A stretch of 64,000 nt of DNA, taken from Bufo bufo (Eukaryota; Chordata; Amphibia; Anura; Bufonidae). A program made the translations under genes and the position numbers. The stretch spans positions 155,642,015 through 155,706,014 of the forward strand of contig NC_053394.1 in the NCBI RefSeq assembly GCF_905171765.1, written 5' to 3'. Below the pieces are notes generated by a model. The model made no database searches and had not been told where the DNA came from. It saw only the letters and a program-made list of their open reading frames with translations. Position 1 is the first letter of the stretch, and each line of letters begins with the position of its first letter. Positions 55,650 through 64,000 of the stretch are shown piece by piece.

Positions 55650-56349
55650 TGTCTGGTCTGAGGTCTGCATTTAGGGAACTTTTGAGTGGCAACATATTGT
55701 CTCTCTCAAATATAGTCGAGAGGCCCTCTAGAGCACAAAAGAGAGGATTTAGTCAGTTAAACTTTGATTATATTACTCACTGGATTTTAGCAAACAATAC
55801 ATGTTTAACTCATAATGAGAAAAGCTCATAGATAGCTCATTACATATTTTAACTATGTCAATAAATCTTAAAGTAGACATAAAATTCGCTAATATATGCA
55901 ATTTATTATTATAGGGTACTGGTATAATTGGGGGGATGTGTACTGGTGGAACTAGGGCAAAACATTTGAATCTGGGGTCTGTTTGAATTTGGGATCTGAT
56001 TTGGGGTCTGCATACAGTTAGGGGCTGATCTGGTTCCTGTATAAAGTTGGGGACTGATCTGGGGTCTGTATGTATTTGGGGGCTGATTTGGGGATCTAAC
56101 CTGGGGTCGATATGAATTTGTAGGCTGATCTGAGATCTTTATTAATTTTGAGGTCTAGGATTCTGCTAATTTAGGGGTTTGGTCTGAAGGTCTGTGTTCA
56201 TTTTGAGGTCTGCTCTGGAAGTCTGTGTTAATTCTGGGGTGTGGTCTGGAGGTCTTTGTTAATTTTGAGGTCTGTTTTGAGGTCTGTGTCGATTATAGCG
56301 TTTAATCTGGGGGTCTATTCATTTTGGGTTTTGTCTGGAGGGCTGTATT
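55650..56349. repeat. GGTCTG-rich degenerate repeat, unit 5
   Basis: Same repeat as in the other units. Confidence 0.75.
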
Positions 56350-57960
56350 AATTTTGGGGCCCATGTCTCCTTCAGGATCTGGTGAAGCTGAGCTTGACCT
56401 CCTGTAGCTCTGTGCGAGCAACTCCCGTATGGCTTTTTTTCTCCACAAGGCGGGCACACAAAACCATAGCCATTTGCAAGATGTGCAGGCTTATAAAAGG
56501 CTGTGACCGTTCAAACACAATCATAGATACCAGAGGTCTATTGCAGCACATGAGGCGGCATAATTTATTCCTTTGGGAAAATACAACTGGCCAGCGTTCC
56601 CAATCAGAACATATCTGTTCTTCTTCTCCTGGTCCGCTTTGTGTCAGCAAACCCATATTCTCAAGCAATACTGTATCTTTGTCTTCATCATCCACATCAT
56701 CACCTTCTTCTTCTCTTGTTAAGACATCACTTTGTCCTCGGCTCCATTGTGAGACATCTATAACGAAATGTTTGGTGATGAAGAAACTTTTCTCCACCAG
56801 TAATTAGCTTGTTAACAAGCTGAACCCCCTCCCGGACATGTTGCTGGCAGTGCAGTTGTTGCAGTACCCTTGTCGAAGTGCTTTGTACTCTCAAGTGGCA
56901 GAGAAGGCGGGCCACTCCTTGCGATTCTCACTGGCAAGCTGCACTCTACGGTTTATACCTGGAGCAGCTTTTATGGGCAGGGACAGTACAGGACTTTCAC
57001 AGCCCACTGGGTCATTGTTTTTTGTGGCAGGTGAGAGGCTGGCCAACCTGAATCTGGGGCAAATAACACATGCTCCCTGCGTGGCTGTTTAAGAAAATGC
57101 ACTGGCTTGCGCAAGGTGCTGGTACTGTCCAGGAGACTGTCCCTCTTTTTTGCCATTCTAATGTGGTGAGTAATGTTTTCCTTGACTTGCAACATCAGAA
57201 TGGTCTGCAGCTACACTGCTTAATCTGCAACCTTCCAACTCACTGGAATTCAACATTGCACATGCTAAAGCATCTGTACAAGCAGTGAAAAGCCATGAAC
57301 GATTTTGTCATGTACTAGACTGTCTCAGCAGGGAGCATATATGTTTCCAGGTCAGGCAGTGGCAGCTCATCTCGGTCATGCTGCAGTTGGCCCTCATATG
57401 TATTTTCAAAGAGGTGCTGACGCCCATGCAACAGGTTGCGACGAAGGAGGAGGAAGAAGAACAGCTAATGAATCTTGCTATCTGCCCTGTAGTTGTTGGG
57501 GACACACAATGAGAAACTCCCATGGGGAAGGAGGTGCCGCCACTTAAGGAGGAGGAAGAGGAGTTGGATGAGTAAGAGGAAGATGATGATGACAGTGACA
57601 CTGGCCACAACCCCCAATCTTCTCAGTGGGGGGCGTAGTTAGAAAACAACTGGTTCCTCGGACACGCTTTCCAGAATGGCGGCCTGTAGACTCACAAGCT
57701 TACTCAGTTACATGCGGATCGGTGACATCAAGCAGTCTGATTATTATTGGATAGCCATCTTTTTAGACCCTCGCTATCAAAGCAAAATGGGGGATTGTTT
57801 TCCTCCCAACAGGGAGGCCAAATGACGTTATTACCAGGAAACCCTATTTACACAGCTTGCCGCAGCTTACGCTGAGCAGATGCCTGCCACCAGCATGTCT
57901 GAAAGCTAGGTCCCTTTTCGTCTCCCAAAGTCACCCCACTACTCACAACATTTCTCCCAA
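56350..57960 (+). pseudogene. hAT transposase relic, longest copy (unit 5)
   Basis: The most complete of the hAT relics. A BED zinc finger (CKMCRLIK, TIIDTRGLL, QHMRRHN) spans about 56470-56560, then a serine-rich linker. A mid-region at about 57060-57290 has LQHQNGLQLHCL and LPTHWNSTLHMLKHL, the W-N-S-T block typical of hAT transposases. An acidic stretch near 57440-57600 precedes FLDPRYQSKMGD at about 57755-57790. The frame is broken many times and the C-terminal dimerisation domain is not recognisable. The four other relics are truncated where the array unit ends, so this copy shows what the parent element contained. Confidence 0.8.
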
Positions 57961-57969
57961 ATTCCAGAC

Positions 57970-58345
57970 AAAAATATTGGGGGTCATTTATTAAGAATGG
58001 GGTTTTTGACGCCAGTCTTAATAACTCCGTGCACTGGCGATGGATCCCCCTAAGTTATGAAAAGATGCCGGCCTCTACATAACTTTGTCCCATCCACCAC
58101 CATACTAAATCTATGCCAGCTTCCATGCTGGCTTAAATTTAGACCATTTTCTGCGCTTAAAAAAGGCGTCGAAAATTATAAATGAGACGGGCCTCCCAGC
58201 CCGTCCCCTTCCCCACTCATGCTACATCCCCTTTTTTTACACCTGACGTCAGCGGGAAAAGTCGCAGATTGTGGTGCAAATAATCTTTGTGCCCCAATCT
58301 GTGCCAGACATTCACCAAAAGTGGGCGAATTTCTGTTAGTAACTA
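57970..58345. mobile_element. MITE with GGGGGTCATTTATTAA-type ends
   Basis: The left end GGGGGTCATTTATTAA and the complement of TTAGTAACTAACCCCC form inverted repeats. It is non-coding. It resembles the MITE in interferon intron 4. Confidence 0.65.
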
Positions 58346-58369
58346 ACCCCCATTGTATTTTAGAGCATC

Positions 58370-58800
58370 TTTTTTTTTAGAAAATGACAATATTTAAAAT
58401 AACAAAACAGTTACAGTAATATAAAATCTCAAATAATGCTTAGAAAACAAGTTCATGTTCAATTTCATCAGAAATCAATATTTCATGGAAAACCCCTAAT
58501 TTTTAATCACAGCTTTCATACGTCTCAGCATGCTTTCCATCAGTCTTTCACATTACTGTTGGGTAACTTTATGCCACTCCAAGCACTGAATTTCATTTGT
58601 TTGATGGTTTGTGACCATCTATCTTCCTCTTGATCGCGGTACAGAGGTTTTAAATTAGGTTCAGGTCTGGAAATTGGGATGGCCAAGACAGGTTCTTGAT
58701 CTTGTGGTCCTTCACTTTCACCTGGCAGTATGACATGGGGCATTGTCCTGCTGAAAAAAAAACAATCATCAGAGTTGGGGAACATTGTCAGAGCAGTAAT
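58370..58800 (-). pseudogene. Tc1-like transposase relic, C-terminal part
   Basis: The minus-strand frames carry QQDNAPCHTA-like, LSWPSQFPDLN-like and KRKIDGHKPSNK-like segments, i.e. the second catalytic Asp and the region before the third acidic residue of a Tc1 transposase. Frameshifts and stops are frequent. The glutamate of PDLNPIE is not clear. Confidence 0.75.
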
Positions 58801-58990
58801 TATGTGGATTCTAGGAAACTACATTTTATTTATGCTATATTCTTACATTTATTTTACTGTTTTTTATTTTATGTACAAGTGTTTTCATCCGATATACAGA
58901 TTCTGCTTGCATTCTTCTGTATAGAATCAGGGCCGATCGAGTCCCAGTGTTTAGGAATGCCGAGGGGTATGTTGTGGCCCTAATAGTTTG
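58801..58990. other. Non-coding, nothing recognised
   Basis: AT-rich sequence without features. Confidence 0.5.
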
Positions 58991-59693
58991 TGTCACGGTG
59001 CTTCTACCTGGATACTGTCACTCCCCGGGGCTCCGTAGCAACAAAGGAGTTGTAGTTGGTGGAGTAAGTAGAGTCCAGAAGAAGTTTAACGGTTTTTAGT
59101 TTAATAAACTGGCAATAAACATTTCATCCAAACAATACTTTCTCTAGGTTAAACTGGAAGGTAAATTTGAATACTTTATCCCTCTGCTGCTGTGCTATTC
59201 TCTGGCTTCAGTCTGGTTCCTATCAGCTTCATTAACTGTTCCTCTCAGAAGTACAAAGTCCTTTTATATATCATGCGCTACTCTCTGAGATACTTTCCCA
59301 AAGCTCCTGCAGCAGTGAGTGGAAACACTCCCTTACCACACAGCTTCACTTAATAGTTCCAACTCTCCACTCCACTTCTCAACCTCTCTACTCTCCACAT
59401 AGCTTCCCCCAACCACTCACTTGGTAAGAAGTAGGGCTCACCCATTTTTGCCCAAATGGGGAAGAATAGAATGGTAAGTTCCATTCTATCTGAAGGTGCT
59501 CTCTGCCAGATACACTGCCACCTGCTGGACAACCAGGCACGGTGCATGAAATACAATACATAACAGTTATAGCAATATTACTAAGGCACAGTATCACAGG
59601 ACCTGGAATTAAATACACTAATGACATTCTTTGCTAGCCATTAGAGACAGTAGCTAGGTGTAAGAATGGTGGTGCCACCTCTGTGGTACTACA
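58991..59693. mobile_element. Possible solo LTR, no target duplication seen
   Basis: Ends TGTCACGGTG and GTGGTACTACA give TG...CA on either strand, and AATAAACTGG is inside. The flanks (GTTTG, TATGC) do not match, so this is only a candidate. No gene is seen. Confidence 0.3.
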
Positions 59694-60143
59694 TATGCAC
59701 AGATGCCTATTAAATCATAGTATTGGTAAATAGGCATCTGGAAGGGCTCAGTAACCAGAAATGTATTCCCACCATCAGTGCATATTAGTAACATCCTTCT
59801 AAAGACCACTGATGTGTCCAATGGTTAGTGAAGTTCCTTTCACTGTCCTATCTCCTTCTCCAGTCTTTCATCTCGTCTGCTCCTTGCTGGGCACATTGGG
59901 GGTGATTGATGAAAAATGGTGTTAAGGAAATCTAGTTTAGTTGCCCATAGAAACCAGATTGCACCTTTCATTTTTAAAAGGAGTTTTAAAAAATGAAATA
60001 TGGAATCTGATTGGTTGAAATGGGCAACTAAGCCAGTTTTCCTTTACAGCAGTTTCCATAAATCTACCCCATTGTCTCTAAGTTCTAGGAATTGTTCATC
60101 CCAGAGCAGCAGATACAGGGTTATTCTGACAATTATTTCTATT
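59694..60143. other. Non-coding, includes a MITE-like segment
   Basis: About 59895-60085 has TTGCCCATAGAAACCAGATT and the inverse-like CCAATCAGATT words, as in a common frog MITE. Otherwise nothing is recognised. From 60121 the unit 3' flank begins. Confidence 0.5.
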
Positions 60144-60148
60144 ACTTG

Positions 60149-60576
60149 TGTGACGGTCTGAATATGAGTTACCGTCTGTCATTCCCTTATTCCCATGAAA
60201 TAATATCGCCAAGAATCCACAGAGTAAAATATCGCTGGTGTCGCATAATAATCGACACAGGAGCCAAAGCTTCATGCTGGAACAAGACACGTTTAATGGA
60301 AAAACAAGGGCATTCAATTTAAACAGCGTCAAACTTCTCGTCTGAGCCAGCGAGACAATGGAGTTTTGGAAACTCAATTTACAAAACAGGTGCTTGGTCA
60401 CATGGCTTACAAGCAATCACTGTGCATTTTCCAAGACAATGGCCAAAAGTGTTATCTTGTGTGTACACGTCCTTGATACACATAGATGTCTACGTCCATT
60501 GTTAGGAGCAGGTATCCACGGGGATTAAGTAGCAGGGAGGTAAAATAACCGAGCGGTTACTGGGGAGTTCTTCACA
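60149..60576 (+). mobile_element. Solo LTR (428 bp) with 5-bp target duplication
   Basis: TGTGACGGTC ... TTCTTCACA is flanked by ACTTG on both sides (60144-60148, 60577-60581). It interrupts the 3' flank module (CTATTACTTG...), which is continuous in other units. Confidence 0.8.
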
Positions 60577-60953
60577 ACTTGGTCATTATTTTTGGTCTGA
60601 CTCTTTGGATCATGGCTGCAGGCATTATGTATTGAGCTGCTGCTATATCACTGGCTGATTAGATATTTGCAGGAATGGACAGGTGTAATGGTGACTTAAT
60701 AGACATCAGACACATTCACAAATAATAGCACATACAGTTGCAAGAAAAAGTATGTGAACCCTTTGGAATTATATGGATTTCTGCACAAATTGGTCATAAA
60801 ATGTGATCTGATCTTCATCGAAGTCACAACAATAGACAATCACAGTCTGCTTAAACTAATAACACACGAAGAATTAAATGTTACCATGTTTTTATTGAAC
60901 ACACCATGTAAACATTCACAGTGCAGGTGGAAAAAATATGTGAACCCTTGGAT

Positions 60954-62247
60954 TTAATAACTGGTTGAACCTCCTTTGGCAGCAATAACTTCAACCAAAC
61001 ATTTCCTGTAGTTGCAGTTCAGACGTGCACAACGGTCAGGAGTAATTCTTGACCATTCCTCTTTACAGAACTGTTTCAGTTCAGCAATATTCTTGGGATG
61101 TCTGGTGTGAATCGCTTTCTTGAGGTCATGCCACAGCATCTCAATCAAGTTGAGGTCAGGACTAGTGTTGATCATGAATATTCGAATTGCGAATTTTAAT
61201 CGCGAATATCGGCACTTCGAGAATTTGCGAATATTTAGAATATCGCAAAATACATTCGTAATCGCGAATATTCGATTTAAAAAAAAATACCAGTTCATAT
61301 TTTAGGCGAATTTTAGGCGAATTTTCACAATCAAGAAAATAATTCCTGGAGATCGTGAATTTCGCGAATTCTCGAATATATGGCGAATATTCGCCCAAAT
61401 ATTCACAAAATATCGCGAATTCGAATATTGCCCCTGCCGCTCATCACTAGTCAGGACTCTGACTGGGCCACTCCAGAAGGCATATTTTCTTCTGTTTAAG
61501 CCATTCTGTTGTTGATTTACTTCTATGCTTTGGGTCGTTGTCCTGTTGCAACACCCATCTTTTGTTTAGCTTCAGCTCCTGCAAAATGTCTTGATAAACT
61601 TGGGAATTAATTTTTCCTTTGATGATAGCAATCTGTCCCGGCCCTGACGCAGCGAAGCAGCACCAAACCATGATGCCCCCACCACCATACTTCACAGTTG
61701 GGATGAGGTTTTGATGGTATGCTGTGCCTCTTTTTCTCCACACATAGTGTTGTGTGTTTCTTCCAAACAACTCAACTTTGGTTTCATCTGTCCACAGAAT
61801 TTTTTGCCAGTACTGCTGTGGAACATCTAGGTGCTCTTGTGCAAACTGTAAATGTGCAGCAATGTTTTTTTTTGACAGCAGTGGCTTCCTCTATGGTATC
61901 CTCCCATGAAATCCATTCTTGTTTAGTGTTTTACGTATCGTAGATTTGCTAACAGGGATGTTAGCATATGCCAGAGACTTTTGTAAGTCTTTAGCTGACA
62001 CTCTAGGATTCTTCCTCACCTCATTGAGCAGTCTGCACTGTGCTCTTGCAGTCATCTTTACAGGACGGCCACTCCTAGGGAGAGTAGCAGCAGTGCTGAA
62101 CTTTCTCCATTTATAGACAATTTGTCTTACTGTGGACCGATGAACAGCAAGGCTTTTGGAGATACTTTTATAACCCTTTCCAGGTTTATGCAAGTCAACA
62201 ATTCTTAATCGTAGGTCTTCTGAAAGCTCTTTTGTGCGAGGCATCAT
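60954..62247 (-). pseudogene. Tc1 transposase, interrupted
   Basis: Start ATG 62247 ([14 protein letters not shown]). The paired-like N-terminus has two helix-turn-helix regions ([33 protein letters not shown]). A break near 61890, by a poly-T run, separates it from the catalytic core: FGRNTQHYVWRKRG, GGGGIMVWCCFAA and [10 protein letters not shown] (second Asp). The hAT MITE splits the core between WPSQSPD and LNLIEMLWHDLKK, which holds the third catalytic residue (Glu). The C-terminus ends near 60954. Most motifs survive, so it was inactivated recently. Confidence 0.9.
61163..61449. mobile_element. hAT MITE with 8-bp target duplication
   Basis: Ends TAGTGTTGATC and the complement of GCTCATCACTA form hAT-type inverted repeats. 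The duplication is GTCAGGAC (61155-61162, 61450-61457). The interior is made of nested palindromes of ATTCGCGAATATTCG type. Confidence 0.9.
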
Positions 62248-62627
62248 TCATATCAGGCAATGCTTTTTGTGAAAAGCAAACCCAGAACTGGTGTGTGTTT
62301 TTTATAGGGCAGGGCAGCTTTAACCAACACCTCCAATCTTATCTCATTGATTGGACTCCAGTGGGCTGACACCTCACTCCAATTAGCTCTTGGAAATGTC
62401 ATTAGTCTAGGGGTTCACATACTTTTTCCACCGGCACTGTGAATGTTTACATGGTGTGTTCAATAAAAACATGGTAACATTTAATTCTTTGTGTGTTATT
62501 AGTTTAAGCAGACTGTGATTGTCTATTGTTGTGACTTAGATGAAGATCAGATCACATTTTATGACCAATTTGTGCAGAAATCCATATCATTCCAAAGGGT
62601 TCACATACTTTTTCTTGCAACTGTATG

Positions 62628-63125
62628 TACATGGCCACCTCTCCATCATGAATAGATACCAGGAGAGCTATGTACTTGTGATGGGGGTTCCAACTTCCTA
62701 TCACTCAGACCACACAGATGTTCAGTCATGGTATCCTGTATATCATCAGTCTAATCTCAGCTCAGCATTACATCTTCCAGATCTGGTCTGACTATATTAC
62801 GTTGGATTCTGACTCATAGGGAGCCACTTCCAATAGGTGGTGCTGGTGAGATGGCCCTCTTTCTTGGAAAATATCTCTTTGCAACTGCCAGATACGTTAA
62901 CTTGGTTTCCCTGATTTCATCCCTATTCCATCATAGAAAACGTTATGATCCAGTCGTGTTCAGGTCTGTATGATAATGACCAGTGAGATGTTCTTATAAA
63001 TAATATGTTTTATTAAAAAAAGATTCAAAATGTGTCAAATAAATAGATAAATATATAAATAAATGGTTCAAGTCACGCGTGCAGCCGCTGACTGGGGACT
63101 CTTGTTTGACCAGTGAGGGTTCTTT
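62628..63125. other. Interferon 3' flank, last unit
   Basis: Resumes the module at GTACATGGCCACCTCTCC. The small MITE is lost: sequence jumps from CTGACTATATTACG to TTGGATTCTGACTC. AATAAA (minus) is at 63009-63014, with an AU-rich stretch beyond it. Confidence 0.7.
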
Positions 63126-63145
63126 TCAAAATGTCTTCACCATAT

Positions 63146-64000
63146 TCATCCGGAGAGGTGAGCCGCCTGTAGTAGATTGTGCTTTATGCATACATGGATT
63201 ATTTTCCGGGCGCACTCTGCGTTATCCTGCAGAATAGAAAGATGTAAGACACTAGATTCTGTAGGTCATGGAAAGAGACCATGGGGACTTGTGACTATTT
63301 TAGGAATAAAATAATTGCAAGTCCCCTTTTCTAACCGGCCGTTCGACAATATTTAGTTGCATGGACAGTTTTACACTATGTCTATCAACTGAGCATGACG
63401 GGGGCAGTGGCAAGTTGAGGGCTGGAGTCCCAAACCTGGCAAATTTACAAACATTTTTGCCTGGGGGCTGGCACAATTTTGACTGCCACAGATACGCCTA
63501 CTTTATGACGAGGTGCACACCCTATTATAAATTAGACAAATTTAACAGCAGTGTAGAGGGGGGAACTAAGACCAGCATAAAAAGCCGGTCTTAGTTAATA
63601 TGCCCACATGTGTCATAAGACATGTGAAGTGAAAAGGCAGTCAGTTATTTTGTGACCTCTGTGGTCCTAACGGATCTATTAAGCATCATCATTAAAGGGG
63701 TTCTCTGGGCTTTTAATATTGAGGACCTATCCTCACGATAGGTCAACAATATCAGATTGGCGGGGGTCCAACACCTGGCACCCCTGCTGATCAGCTATAT
63801 GAAGGGAAGGCACACACAGTGTGCGTGTTCCGTCTCCCTTCTCTCTTCCTGCTTGCTACTGTTATATCTATGGCGAGCATAAAAAGAGACGAGAGATGAC
63901 ATGCGCGCACTGCTCCTTAAATACAGCTGATCGGCGGGGTTGACAGATGTCGGACCCCCACCGATCTGATATTGATGACCTATCTTCAGCATTAAAAGCC
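63146..64000 (-). CDS. Type I interferon copy E, last exon and part of intron 4 (partial)
   Basis: Exon 5 (63226-63146) reads DNAECARKIIHVCIKH and ends at a TGA that comes three codons earlier than in C/D, so the chain would lack the final arginine-rich tripeptide. It has the conserved fourth cysteine and one additional cysteine (HVCIK). The AG acceptor is kept. Exons 4-1 lie beyond the window edge. Intron 4 carries the shared MITE and a further palindromic MITE (from about 63695). It is the most diverged copy in this exon. Confidence 0.75.
63695..64000. mobile_element. Palindromic MITE (GACCTATCCTCA type), cut by window end
   Basis: The left arm (TTTTAATATTGAGGACCTATC, then ATCAGATTGGCGGGGGTCC) and the right arm (GGACCCCCACCGATCTGATA, then GACCTATCTTCAGCATTAAAA) are inverted repeats. 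This is a very common repeat type in frog genomes. It is non-coding. Confidence 0.75.

Larger units (their letters stand above)
60735..62623 (-). mobile_element. Tc1-type transposon with complete inverted ends
   Basis: CAGTTGCAAGAAAAAGTATG at the left and its exact complement at the right, with TA on both sides (60733-60734, 62624-62625). It is inserted in the interferon 3' flank of the last unit. The transposase on the minus strand is broken by a frameshift and a hAT MITE (61163-61449). Confidence 0.95.

Noticed and set aside
58991..59693. Certain LTR call
   Set aside because: TG/CA ends exist but the flanks show no duplication. Kept only as a low-confidence candidate.

Overview
This is vertebrate nuclear DNA, most likely from a frog or toad. 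The gene structure is eukaryotic, with multi-exon genes that keep GT/AG splice sites. The repeats are those I associate with anuran genomes: a CR1 LINE, an Ngaro-like tyrosine-recombinase retrotransposon, Tc1 and hAT elements, elements inserted at TTAA, a Penelope-like foldback and many palindromic MITEs. There is a 200-N gap at 8042-8241.

The only host genes I can support are type I interferon genes with five exons and four phase-0 introns, all on the minus strand. I find five copies: A (8295-8887, exons 1-2 only, cut by the gap), B (13407-15517), C (26660-28756), D (37401-39498) and E (63146 onward, last exon only, running out of the window). C and D are intact 179-residue genes with signal peptide, four cysteines and a C-terminal helix. 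B and A carry small indels. Upstream of exon 1 there is a conserved TATA box, an AAGTGA IRF-type hexamer and an NF-kB-type decamer. Downstream there is an AU-rich 3' UTR and an AATAAA.

The copies sit in a tandem array of about 6.6 kb ancestral units. Each unit reads, left to right: 3' flank with a small MITE, interferon gene, AT-rich upstream region, MITE block, GGTCTG-rich degenerate repeat, and a decayed BED-finger hAT transposase. Unit 3 (about 19.9-24.6 kb) has lost its interferon gene. Units 4 and 5 share a solo LTR (25151-26340, 35872-37075) and a TTAA element (29336-32443, 40067-42512) at the same sites, so they arose by a later duplication. Unit 5 was then expanded by a 9 kb Ngaro-like element (43646-52655, itself interrupted by a 3.2 kb TTAA element), a 2.4 kb foldback (52942-55378), a solo LTR (60149-60576) and a Tc1 transposon (60735-62623) carrying a hAT MITE.

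The left 8 kb is not part of the array. It has a Tc1 fragment, a MITE, and a roughly 40-bp minisatellite split by a full-length, apparently intact CR1 LINE (2202-6685) and a solo LTR (6844-7706). The CR1 has an SGNH-esterase ORF1 and an endonuclease/reverse-transcriptase ORF2. A textbook -1 frameshift signal (U UUA AAC, stop, 8-nt spacer, 8-bp stem) sits exactly at the ORF1/ORF2 junction, and ORF2 has no early ATG. The other unexpected item is a hammerhead-ribozyme-like motif in the foldback spacer (54224-54289).
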